Shown: positions 1-5,647 of the stretch, in pieces
How the letters are laid out: every line of letters begins with the position of its first letter
Numbering within the stretch: position 1 is the stretch's first letter
Source of the DNA: DATJGR01 sp032124855
GTDB lineage: Bacteria > Pseudomonadota > Gammaproteobacteria > Pseudomonadales > Azotimanducaceae
Assembly: GCA_032124855.1 (NCBI GenBank)
Contig: JAQBCT010000128.1
Location: forward strand, 1-5,647
Length of the DNA stretch: 5,647 bases
Direction: 5' to 3'
The notes under the pieces: generated by a model
Database searches by the model: none
Told to the model about the DNA's origin: nothing
Seen by the model: only the letters and a program-made list of their open reading frames with translations
Made by a program: the position numbers and the translations under genes

Positions 1-157
1 CCTCCATGAACACCGGAATGTCTCGCACGGCGGACGCGCGCGGACTCTTCATCGCTACATCCACCGGCAGATCGACGATGGTATTGCGCGCATTTGCCGC
101 CGGAGCCGGACCGGTCGCCACCAACGCAAGCAGGACAGTTACCAAAACCTTTTGCAT
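1..157 (-). CDS. Small exported protein, 3'-truncated by the window edge
   Basis: Only the first 52 codons are visible; the gene runs off the left edge of the window. The start ATG at 157 is well supported by a strong Shine-Dalgarno AAGGAG (166-171) eight bases upstream. The N-terminus is a typical Sec signal peptide: MQK, a hydrophobic stretch (VLVTVLLALVATG), then a probable signal peptidase I site near APAANA (about residues 18-23). The mature part starts about RNTIVDLPVDVAMKSP and shows no recognisable catalytic motif. It begins 18 bp after the apeR stop, so it is probably the next gene of the same operon. From memory, small periplasmic proteins with an 'ARxT...LP...A...P' start occur near APE/xanthomonadin genes and are often misannotated as 'excinuclease'. 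The likeness here is suggestive only. An envelope role is inferred; function unknown. Confidence 0.75.
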   Translation of the reverse strand, partial: MQKVLVTVLLALVATGPAPAANARNTIVDLPVDVAMKSPRASAVRDIPVFME

Positions 158-165
158 GATCCAGA

Positions 166-171
166 CTCCTT
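166..171 (-). promoter_or_regulatory. Strong ribosome binding site for the small exported protein
   Basis: AAGGAG on the minus strand, eight bases before the ATG at 157 and directly after the apeR stop codon. It is close to the consensus. It indicates independent initiation of the small secreted protein rather than reliance on coupling to apeR. Confidence 0.75.
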
Positions 172-175
172 ATTT

Positions 176-1402
176 CTAGTTGAGCGCACGAACGACGATG
201 GACGTGTTGAGTCCACCGAACGCAAAGTTGTTGGACGCTGCAAATTCGCAACGCAGTGGTCGCGACTGGCCAACGATGTAGTCGAGTTCCGCGCAACGTG
301 AATCAACCTCACTGAGATTGGCCGTGGGGTGGAACGATCCCGATCGCATCATCTCGATCAGCACCCACGCCTCGATGGCCCCGCACGCGCCGAGCGTATG
401 GCCCGTGAAACTCTTCAGTGCACTGATCGGAACGCGGTGCCCGTAGACCGCCGCCGTCGCATGGCTTTCTGCGATGTCGCCCAGTTCAGTGGCGGTGCCG
501 TGGGCGCTGACATAGCCGATATCCGATGGCGCGAGATTCGCATCGCGCAACGCCAGCGCAAGACAGGCCTGCATGGTCGCGCGTTCCGGCTGTGTGACAT
601 GGGCGCCGTCGGCGTTGGTGGCGAATCCGACGATCTCGGCATACACCTTCGCACCGCGGGCCCGCGCGTGCTCCAGGTCTTCGAGGATCAGCGTCGCCGC
701 CCCTTCACCCACCACGAGACCGTCGCGCGCGGCGTCGAACGGACGTGGCGTGCGATTGGGTTCGGCATTACGTGTACTGGTGGCATACAACGTATCGAAG
801 ACGGCCGCCTGCACAGGACTCAGCTCCTCGGCGCCACCGGCAACCATCGCGACCTGACGGCCGCTGCGAATCGCTTCGTAGGCATAGCCGATGCCCTGGC
901 TGCCCGAAGTGCATGCGCTCGAAGTGGTGATGACGCGTCCGCGCAGCTGAAAAAAGACGCACAGATTGACCGCCGTTGTGTGGGGCATCATGCGGATATA
1001 CGAGGTCGCGTTGAGCCCCGCTGTGCTGTGATTGCTCAACAACTGTCCGAAGTCGCCGATGGCATCGGGACTGCCCGACGATGATCCGTACGCCACGCCC
1101 ACGTCACCGCTTTGCAGGAAGGGGTCATTCAGCAGCCCGGCATCCTGCAGGGCCAATTCAGTTGCGCGGGTGGCGAGCAGCGCAACCCGTCCCATGCTGC
1201 GCACGGCTTTACGAGTGTAGTGCGCAGGTTTCTGGAAATCGACGACGGGCGCTGCAAGCTGGGAATTGAGTCCATCGTAATCCGCCCACTCATCGATGCG
1301 CACAATCCCCGTGCGCCCGTCGCGCAGCGCTTCGTCCACCGTTGCCCAGTCCGAACCCACAGGCGTCAGGCCGGCCATTCCGGTGACCGCAACTCTTGGC
1401 AT
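176..1402 (-). CDS. apeR: ApeR, FabB/FabF-like beta-ketoacyl-ACP synthase of aryl polyene synthesis
   Basis: This 408-residue cytoplasmic condensing enzyme should extend an ACP-bound acyl chain by decarboxylative Claisen condensation with malonyl-ACP. It is a complete thiolase-fold ketosynthase. The nucleophile is Cys164 in SSACTSGSQG. The two active-site histidines are His301 (SAHGTATELGD) and His335 (KSFTGHTLGACGAIE), with Lys330 just before the latter, and the C-terminal NNFAFGGLNTS loop is present. The length is normal for FabB/FabF. The start ATG at 1402 shares its A with the apeQ TGA stop (TGATG), implying translational coupling; the nearest purine-rich site is GGGGG nine bases upstream. 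In characterised APE clusters ApeR is the homodimeric ketosynthase working beside the ApeO-ApeC pair, and it follows the ketoreductase apeQ, as here. A primary FabF is the alternative by sequence alone, but the neighbours argue for ApeR. Confidence 0.92.
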   Translation of the reverse strand: MPRVAVTGMAGLTPVGSDWATVDEALRDGRTGIVRIDEWADYDGLNSQLAAPVVDFQKPAHYTRKAVRSMGRVALLATRATELALQDAGLLNDPFLQSGDVGVAYGSSSGSPDAIGDFGQLLSNHSTAGLNATSYIRMMPHTTAVNLCVFFQLRGRVITTSSACTSGSQGIGYAYEAIRSGRQVAMVAGGAEELSPVQAAVFDTLYATSTRNAEPNRTPRPFDAARDGLVVGEGAATLILEDLEHARARGAKVYAEIVGFATNADGAHVTQPERATMQACLALALRDANLAPSDIGYVSAHGTATELGDIAESHATAAVYGHRVPISALKSFTGHTLGACGAIEAWVLIEMMRSGSFHPTANLSEVDSRCAELDYIVGQSRPLRCEFAASNNFAFGGLNTSIVVRALN

Positions 1403-2127
1403 CAGTTCAGACCCCCGTTCACGCTGATCACCTGGCGGGTGATATACGCCGCCTCGTCGCTAAACAGAAACGATACCGCCGCGGCCACCTCTTCGGGCCG
1501 GCCCAATCGGCGCACCGGAATCATTTCACGGATCTGCTCCAGCGGCAGACCGCTGATCATCTCGGTGTCAATGAGCCCCGGCGCGACACAATTCACGGTG
1601 ATGGCCCGCTTACCCAGTTCCACCGCGAGCGATTTGGTGGCGCCGATGATGCCCGCCTTCGAAGCGCTGTAGTTGGTTTGGCCGCGATTGCCGATCAAGG
1701 CGGAGACCGACGATAGCGTCACGATCCGCCCCGGCTTTCTGCGCCTGATCATCGGCATGATCACAGGGTGCAGCACGTTGTAGAACGCATCCAGATTGGT
1801 GTGCACGACACGATCCCATTCATCGCCCGTCATCGCCGGAAACGCGTTGTCGGCCGCGATGCCCGCGTTACAGACCACGCCGTAGTAGGCACCGTGGCTG
1901 GCGATGTCCTGCGCAATCGCGTTCGCGCACGCCTGCCGGTCGGCTACGTCGAAACACATCACGTGTGCCTGCCGGCCAAGGTCTGCGATGGCCGCGCACA
2001 CCGAATCTGCCTCGGCGCGACGACTTCGGCAGTGGACCACGACATCGAAGCCATCGCCCGCGAGCCGCATTGCAATAGCTTGGCCGATCCCTCGACTCGA
2101 CCCCGTCACGAGCACGCGCTCAGTCAT
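1402..2127 (-). CDS. apeQ: ApeQ, 3-ketoacyl-ACP reductase (FabG-like SDR)
   Basis: This 241-residue short-chain dehydrogenase/reductase is expected to reduce the 3-ketoacyl-ACP made by the ketosynthases with NAD(P)H, supplying the hydroxyl that ApeP then removes. The Rossmann dinucleotide site is VTGSSRGIG (residues 7-15) and the adenine-pocket motif is CNAG (86-89). The classical tetrad is complete: Asn111 (TNLDAF), Ser140 (TLSSVS), Tyr153 and Lys157 (YSASK). The C-terminus follows FabG, with VAPGLIDTEM and a final ISVNGGLN. Length matches FabG. The ATG at 2127 is chosen because the Rossmann motif follows at once and no earlier in-frame start makes sense. It has no good Shine-Dalgarno (CACAGTAG precedes the ATG) and lies at the edge of an inverted repeat, which is unusual among its tightly coupled neighbours. 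A housekeeping FabG paralogue is possible by sequence, but the O-P-Q-R order makes ApeQ the best call. Confidence 0.92.
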   Translation of the reverse strand: MTERVLVTGSSRGIGQAIAMRLAGDGFDVVVHCRSRRAEADSVCAAIADLGRQAHVMCFDVADRQACANAIAQDIASHGAYYGVVCNAGIAADNAFPAMTGDEWDRVVHTNLDAFYNVLHPVIMPMIRRRKPGRIVTLSSVSALIGNRGQTNYSASKAGIIGATKSLAVELGKRAITVNCVAPGLIDTEMISGLPLEQIREMIPVRRLGRPEEVAAAVSFLFSDEAAYITRQVISVNGGLN

Positions 2128-2139
2128 CTACTGTGACTG
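2121..2139. repeat. Small hairpin at the apeQ start codon
   Basis: CAGTCA (2121-2126) and TGACTG (2134-2139) are perfect complements around a 7-base loop. In the minus-strand mRNA the apeQ ATG (2127-2125) sits at the loop/stem junction. The structure is short and could be chance, but it coincides with a start that lacks a clear ribosome binding site. It also competes with the outer part of the larger inverted repeat, so the two foldings are mutually exclusive. A regulatory role is inference only. Confidence 0.35.
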
Positions 2140-2257
2140 ACGTAAATGCATGACGCCCCCAAAACCCGCCGCGTACAGCTGAGCGGTTGTCCGTTGCTTC
2201 CATGAGGGGACCACCAATTTGAGTATCCAGATCATGTATTTGCGTCATTCACAGTAG
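2128..2257. repeat. Imperfect 26-bp inverted repeat spanning the apeP-apeQ spacer
   Basis: The left arm at 2128-2153 and the reverse complement of 2232-2257 match at 23 of 26 positions. Shared blocks are CTACTGTGA, then TGACG, AAAT and CATGA, with one mismatch between successive blocks. The 78-bp centre holds a C-rich/A-rich stretch (2154-2164). Just outside, 2125-2126 still pair with 2259-2260. The right arm covers the last codons and stop of apeP; the left arm ends at the base next to the apeQ ATG. By hand count the 121-bp spacer 2128-2248 has 63 G/C, and the arms only 10-11 of 26, lower than the surrounding coding DNA appears. No open reading frame, T-tract terminator or clear target-site duplication was seen. 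It could be a miniature transposon relic or an RNA hairpin controlling apeQ. Confidence 0.7.
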
Positions 2258-2737
2258 TTGTTCCGCCGGTCCGTGCGAGGTTTGCTGCAACCCGCCGATC
2301 GCCCCTGCAAGGCTGTCGACTTCGATCACCGTAAGTCGCGCGGCAATACTGAATTCGTCACCGTTTATCTCACAATCGAAGACGCCCAGTCCATTTGGCG
2401 ATTCGACGATGCAGCGCGCAGTAACGGTCAGGCGCTGGCCCGGAAAAAAGTGACTGAACGGCGCGCGATATCCTCGCACGCCAAGCAACAAACCGAGTCG
2501 TACGTCGCGGTGCGCTGCATGCGCGCGCGCACCGGCGAACGCGGCGATCGTTTGTGCCATGTACTCCACGCCCACCGCAACCGATACCGCGCCATCATCG
2601 TCGGAAAAAATCCCATCGTTGCGCACCAGCACTTGCGCCGTCAGCGATTTCGCATCCGCCGCGAGTATCCGATCGAGCAGGATCATGCCATCCGCATGCG
2701 GCACCAGATCTGCGATGTCGTACTCAGGTACCGTCAC
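2249..2737 (-). CDS. apeP: ApeP, hotdog-fold 3-hydroxyacyl-ACP dehydratase
   Basis: This 162-residue single hotdog-domain protein is expected to dehydrate 3-hydroxyacyl-ACP to the trans-2-enoyl form, making each double bond of the polyene. Visible support is the N-terminal LVPHADGMILLDRI motif (residues 11-24), which parallels the FabZ active-site segment with His14. VGVEYMAQTIAAFAG follows, with Glu58 at the position of the FabZ catalytic acid on the central helix. The start is GTG at 2737: it overlaps the apeO stop as GTGA and has GGGGAG six bases upstream. The next in-frame ATG would cut off His14. Upstream is ketosynthase apeO, as in known APE clusters. The last codons (Q-L-L-stop) lie in one arm of the spacer inverted repeat, so the native C-terminus may have been altered. 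Family assignment comes from motifs and context; ApeI, a second dehydratase of APE loci, is the main alternative. Confidence 0.86.
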   Translation of the reverse strand: MTVPEYDIADLVPHADGMILLDRILAADAKSLTAQVLVRNDGIFSDDDGAVSVAVGVEYMAQTIAAFAGARAHAAHRDVRLGLLLGVRGYRAPFSHFFPGQRLTVTARCIVESPNGLGVFDCEINGDEFSIAARLTVIEVDSLAGAIGGLQQTSHGPAEQLL

Positions 2738-3906
2738 ACCGATCTCCCCACGAGCAGCGCCGCATTGTTGCCACCGAATGCGAACGAATTGCTGAGGCAC
2801 ACCTTGAGCGCCCGGCTCGATGCACTGCGCACCAGGTTCAGCGCCGGCAGCGCGGGATCCTGCTGACCGTCCCAGCAATGTGGCGGCGTCTGCTGACCTG
2901 CCTGCAACGCAATGCAGCACAAGGCCAGCTCGATTGCGCCCGCAGCGCCCAGCGCATGGCCGGTCAGCGGCTTGGTCGAGCTGACGGTCACGGCCGTGCC
3001 GAACAATGCCGCAATCGCGATGCATTCCATCGCATCGTTCAACGGCGTCCCGGTGCCGTGCAGATTGATGTAGTCCACCTGCTCTGCGGCGATTCCAGCA
3101 TCGGCCAGGGCACCGCGCATTGCGGCCAGCGCACCACGACCGTCTGGCGCGGGCGCCGAAATATGATGCGCATCGGAACTGGCACCAGCGCCCAGCAGTT
3201 CCAGTTCCGCGGTATCACGCGTCATCAGAAACAGTGCGGCACCTTCCGCGACGTTGATGCCGTCACGGTTGCGACTCAGCGGATTGCAGATTCCGTGACT
3301 GACGGCCGACAACGACTGAAAGCCGCGCACCGTGAGTTTCGACAGTGCATCTGCACCGCCTGTCACGACGGCGTCGCATACCCCGTGGCGAATCAATCGC
3401 CGCGCAACGCTCAGCGCGTGGGCCGACGACGAGCAGGCGGTCGACAGCGTCAGCGAAGGGCCTTCGACGGCGAGATACTCGCTCAGAAAATCATCACCGG
3501 AGCTCAAGCGCTGGCCGCGGTAGCGATAATCATCCGGCAGCGCGCCCACGCGCATGAAGTGGCTGACGGCCGCTTCGCCGAGCGCAATACCCGACGTACT
3601 GGTGCCCAGCACGACGCCGACACGGCTGCGCCCGTATGCCGCGATTGCAGCACGCACCGCGTCGTCGATCTGATCCAGCGCGGCCAGGAGCAGGCGATTG
3701 TTGCGACACTCGAAATCACCATACGGTTTGGGTAACGCTCGCAAATGCGTCAGCACGCTGCCGACATGACACGGTGCCGACGGCGAGTACGCATCGCTGC
3801 GGACCATTCCCGGGCTCGACCCCGCCAGCATATTTGTCCGAATCTCCTCGATGCCCGTGCCCAGCGCGCAGACGACGCCGAGATTGTTCAGATACGCGTG
3901 AACCAT
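2734..3906 (-). CDS. apeO: ApeO, beta-ketoacyl-ACP synthase of aryl polyene synthesis
   Basis: This 390-residue ketosynthase should catalyse chain extension of the ACP-bound aryl polyene intermediate. Taking the start at 3906, the catalytic residues are Cys158 (LSTACSSSAHA), His283 (NLHGTGTPLND), Lys312 and His317 (STKPLTGHALGAAGAIE). The C-terminal SNSFAFGGNNA loop is present. With the full Cys-His-His set it is an active condensing subunit rather than a chain-length factor. In characterised APE systems ApeO forms a heterodimer with the truncated, inactive-type subunit ApeC, which is not in this window. Two adjacent ATGs (3909 and 3906) are possible; the second lies six bases after AGAGG and is preferred. 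The gene starts 20 bp after the lipoprotein stop and overlaps apeP by GTGA. The open frame continues upstream to about 4563, but that part is antigene-frame shadow with no ketosynthase homology. Confidence 0.9.
   Translation of the reverse strand: MVHAYLNNLGVVCALGTGIEEIRTNMLAGSSPGMVRSDAYSPSAPCHVGSVLTHLRALPKPYGDFECRNNRLLLAALDQIDDAVRAAIAAYGRSRVGVVLGTSTSGIALGEAAVSHFMRVGALPDDYRYRGQRLSSGDDFLSEYLAVEGPSLTLSTACSSSAHALSVARRLIRHGVCDAVVTGGADALSKLTVRGFQSLSAVSHGICNPLSRNRDGINVAEGAALFLMTRDTAELELLGAGASSDAHHISAPAPDGRGALAAMRGALADAGIAAEQVDYINLHGTGTPLNDAMECIAIAALFGTAVTVSSTKPLTGHALGAAGAIELALCCIALQAGQQTPPHCWDGQQDPALPALNLVRSASSRALKVCLSNSFAFGGNNAALLVGRSV
2744..2749 (-). promoter_or_regulatory. Ribosome binding site deciding the apeP GTG start
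   Basis: GGGGAG lies six bases before the GTG at 2737, inside the last codons of apeO. It is the main reason to accept GTG over the later in-frame ATG, and it fits reinitiation or coupling at the GTGA junction. Confidence 0.65.
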
Positions 3907-3912
3907 CATCTG

Positions 3913-3917
3913 CCTCT
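3913..3917 (-). promoter_or_regulatory. Ribosome binding site for apeO
   Basis: AGAGG on the minus strand lies three bases before the ATG at 3909 and six before the ATG at 3906. The spacing favours 3906 as the main start. It sits in the short gap after the lipoprotein gene. Confidence 0.6.
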
Positions 3918-3926
3918 TACAGGGAC

Positions 3927-4475
3927 TCACCTTGTTTGCGCGGGCGCCACAGGCTGCATGGTAATGATGTAGCTGCGGGAAAAATCTTCGAAACGCTGGC
4001 CGCCGCCGTGCAACGTTTCGATCTGCGTCATCAGTTCGCCTTGATACAGAAGGAGACGTTTCGGCCCGTCCTCTTGCAGCGTCCATCCCGCGCTTGCCAG
4101 CGCCGCACTCAATACCTGCTGCGGCCAGAACAATACCTGCAGATCCGCGACGATCTGACGCGGCATATCCGGCGCGATGCGGCGGGCGGGATCGGCAACC
4201 GACAGACCGTTGGCATGATAGGACACCGAGAACAACGGCTGACCCAGTTCCGAGAACGCCGCAAGCGCGAGCCCCGCCTCGTTCAATTCGACGGCCAGCA
4301 GAATCTGCTGCGTATCGCCGTGCTGCGCGATGGTCGTGGAATACTCCAAATGCCGCGAGGCCTCGAACGCAATCGGCGGCGCGAGCGGGCGTTGCTTGTG
4401 ACCGCCCGGTTGCATCGACGTGCAGGCGACGAGCAGCAGCGCCAATGGAGCTATCGCGGCTGCTGTACGCGACAT
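3927..4475 (-). CDS. DUF3261-like outer-membrane lipoprotein of the aryl polyene cluster
   Basis: This 182-residue protein has a lipoprotein signal: a short N-terminal MSRTAAA, hydrophobic APLALLLVA, then lipobox LVAC with the lipidated Cys18. The next residue is Thr, not Asp, so Lol sorting predicts the outer membrane, facing the periplasm. The mature part has a run of beta-like segments (LEYSTTIAQHG, QQILLAVELNEAGLALAAFS, PLFSVSYHANGLSV), then ADLQVLFWPQQVLSAAL and a C-terminal RSYIITMQPV. This layout recalls the DUF3261 lipoproteins that commonly sit next to apeO; that naming is from memory of the family. Start ATG 4475 is set by the signal peptide; the frame stays open to 4631 without a credible earlier start. 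It overlaps the upstream FAD enzyme by 25 bp and has no strong ribosome site, suggesting coupling. A role in moving or anchoring the pigment at the envelope is inferred; no enzyme motif is seen. Confidence 0.8.
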   Translation of the reverse strand: MSRTAAAIAPLALLLVACTSMQPGGHKQRPLAPPIAFEASRHLEYSTTIAQHGDTQQILLAVELNEAGLALAAFSELGQPLFSVSYHANGLSVADPARRIAPDMPRQIVADLQVLFWPQQVLSAALASAGWTLQEDGPKRLLLYQGELMTQIETLHGGGQRFEDFSRSYIITMQPVAPAQTR

Positions 4476-5647
4476 GACTTGGCCAGCGCCGCGATGCGTC
4501 GCGCGGGGCTCTCCACGTAGGGATTGTCGGTATCCCATGCATAGCCGGCGAGCACAGAGGCAATCAGCTGGCGGATGCGCGGCTGCTGATTGGTTGCGAA
4601 CACGATGTCCTGAAACCGACCGTCGTACCACGCCTCAACGAACGCACGAAACGTATCCACCCCCTTGCGCAGCGGCCGCTCGTAGTCAGCCTCCCAGTCC
4701 ACCGTCTCCCCGGCAAAGCGCCGCAACAGGACATTGGTGGCGAGAACCGCTGACTTCATGGCGATGGTCACGCCGGAGGAAAACACGGGATCGAGGAATT
4801 CACCGGCATTGCCCAGCAGCGCAAAACCAGGACCCCACAGACGTTTCACATCGGCTGCATAGCCGCGAATCTCGCGCACGGGGGTGTCGAAGCCGGCGTG
4901 GCGCAGCAAGTGACACAGCGCCGACTCTTCCTGGAGCAGCTGCTTCAGCACCACGGCCGCATCGGCGCCCCGCGCGCCAAAGAATTCATCGCGCGCAACC
5001 ACGCCCACGGAGCTGCGGCCATTCTTGAATGGGATCAGCCAATACCAGACGTCGTGATGCCGCGGATGGACGGCGATGACGATCTTGTCGCGGTCGTGTT
5101 CAGGCGCGTCGATCCGATCCGCGACGTGCGTGAAGATCGACCGACGCAGCGGAAAGCCCGATGGCCGCTCCAGATCCAGCAGCCGCGGCAGCACACGGCC
5201 GAAGCCGCTGGCATCCAGCACAAAGCGCGCATGGAACGGTGTCGTGGCGCCATCCGGTGTGCGCACCTGCAGCGTCGCCTGGGTATCCCATTGAAAGGAG
5301 AGGATTTCGTGCTCGAAGAGCAAGCGCGCGCCCATGCGCGCCGCCTCGCGGGCGAGCAGATCATCGAAATCGGCTCGCACCACCTGATAAGTAGTGCCCC
5401 AGCCCGACGAAAATTTGTCACGGAAGTCGAAGGTGGACTGTTCGCCGCGTCGAATGAATACGGCACCGTTCTTGTACTGATAGCCCGCCTCCACCACGGC
5501 CTGCAGCATGTGTGCTTGCTCAAGGAACACCATGGACTGCGGCAGCAGGCTTTCACCGATGGAAAAGCGCGGAAACTTCGCCCGCTCGAGTACGGTGACG
5601 GACCGGCCGGCACGGGCCAGCAGGGCGCCGGCAACGGTGCCAGCAGG
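4451..5647 (-). CDS. FAD-dependent oxidoreductase of the flavin-halogenase superfamily, 5'-truncated
   Basis: The gene enters from the right edge; 398 residues are visible and probably only some 10-15 N-terminal ones, including the start of the GxGxxG site, are missing. The first visible residues, PAGTVAGALLARAGRSVTV, are the rest of the FAD Rossmann helix. They are followed by FPRFSIGESLLP (about visible residues 26-37), a hallmark of tryptophan-halogenase-like enzymes. Lys59 in YQYKNGAVF sits where flavin halogenases carry their catalytic lysine. A DASG segment (about 146-149), the sequence WYWLIP (201-206) matching the WxWxIP halogenase signature, and the second FAD motif LLGNAGEFLDPVFSSG follow. 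Enzymes of this kind occur in APE and xanthomonadin loci, including some whose pigment is not known to be halogenated. The activity here may be halogenation, hydroxylation or another oxidation of the aryl head. A geranylgeranyl-reductase-like role is an alternative. It precedes and overlaps the lipoprotein gene. Confidence 0.85.
   Translation of the reverse strand, partial: PAGTVAGALLARAGRSVTVLERAKFPRFSIGESLLPQSMVFLEQAHMLQAVVEAGYQYKNGAVFIRRGEQSTFDFRDKFSSGWGTTYQVVRADFDDLLAREAARMGARLLFEHEILSFQWDTQATLQVRTPDGATTPFHARFVLDASGFGRVLPRLLDLERPSGFPLRRSIFTHVADRIDAPEHDRDKIVIAVHPRHHDVWYWLIPFKNGRSSVGVVARDEFFGARGADAAVVLKQLLQEESALCHLLRHAGFDTPVREIRGYAADVKRLWGPGFALLGNAGEFLDPVFSSGVTIAMKSAVLATNVLLRRFAGETVDWEADYERPLRKGVDTFRAFVEAWYDGRFQDIVFATNQQPRIRQLIASVLAGYAWDTDNPYVESPARRIAALAKSCRVQQPR

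Noticed and set aside
329..1084. Plus-strand open frame (251 codons) opposite apeR
   Set aside because: It is antisense to a fully conserved ketosynthase, with Arg-rich low-information translation and no recognisable motif.
2128..2257. Inverted repeat as a rho-independent terminator
   Set aside because: The loop is about 78 bases, the stem is not GC-rich, and no T-tract follows on the transcribed strand. Termination here would also cut off apeQ and apeR.
2122..2263. Target-site duplication flanking the inverted repeat
   Set aside because: The bases immediately outside the arms (CAT on the left, TTG on the right) do not form a direct repeat; I found no convincing duplication.
2554..3735. Long plus-strand open frame (393 codons) opposite apeO and apeP
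   Set aside because: It lies antisense to two genes with complete catalytic motifs. Its translation is rich in Arg, Gln and His with no domain pattern, and it has no coding context on that strand. It is a frame shadow of GC-rich DNA.
3636..4520. Plus-strand open frame (294 codons) opposite the lipoprotein and the start of apeO
   Set aside because: It is an Arg-rich shadow. The minus-strand genes have a signal peptide, lipobox and ketosynthase motifs that explain the sequence.
3910..4563. N-terminal extension of the apeO frame upstream of 3909
   Set aside because: The added residues lack ketosynthase homology and overlap the lipoprotein gene. A ribosome site at 3913-3917 marks the real start.
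1..5647. CRISPR array, tRNA or rRNA genes
   Set aside because: No regularly spaced repeats and no tRNA- or rRNA-like segments were seen; almost all the window is protein-coding on the minus strand.

Overview
This window is the distal part of an aryl polyene (APE) pigment gene cluster, the xanthomonadin/APE type of polyketide locus found in the outer membrane of many Gram-negative bacteria. All seven genes lie on the minus strand, so transcription runs from high to low coordinates. The DNA is GC-rich, and the APE gene set plus an outer-membrane-type lipoprotein point to a Gram-negative proteobacterium, most likely gamma or beta. The sequence does not let me name a genus.

Layout in transcription order: a 5'-truncated FAD-dependent oxidoreductase of the flavin-halogenase superfamily (5647-4451); a small DUF3261-like lipoprotein (4475-3927); ketosynthase ApeO (3906-2734); hotdog dehydratase ApeP (2737-2249); a 121-bp spacer carrying a striking imperfect inverted repeat (arms 2128-2153 and 2232-2257); ketoreductase ApeQ (2127-1402); a second ketosynthase, ApeR (1402-176); and the first 52 codons of a small exported protein (157 to beyond position 1). 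The order O-P-Q-R matches the conserved end of APE clusters.

Together ApeO, ApeR, ApeQ and ApeP cover condensation, ketoreduction and dehydration. Repeated use of these steps on an acyl carrier protein builds a conjugated polyene on an aryl starter. The carrier proteins, the ApeC partner of ApeO, the aryl-starter enzymes, acyltransferases and exporter usual in such loci are not in the window and presumably lie further upstream (beyond 5647). The FAD enzyme may modify the aryl head group or chain. The lipoprotein and the exported protein are probably envelope accessories for pigment placement.

Most genes are tightly packed: a 25-bp overlap, a 20-bp gap, a GTGA overlap, a TGATG overlap and an 18-bp gap. 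This suggests one operon with translational coupling. The apeP-apeQ spacer with its inverted repeat is the one break in that packing and the least explained structure here. The cluster type itself is known. I do not see a wholly new system.
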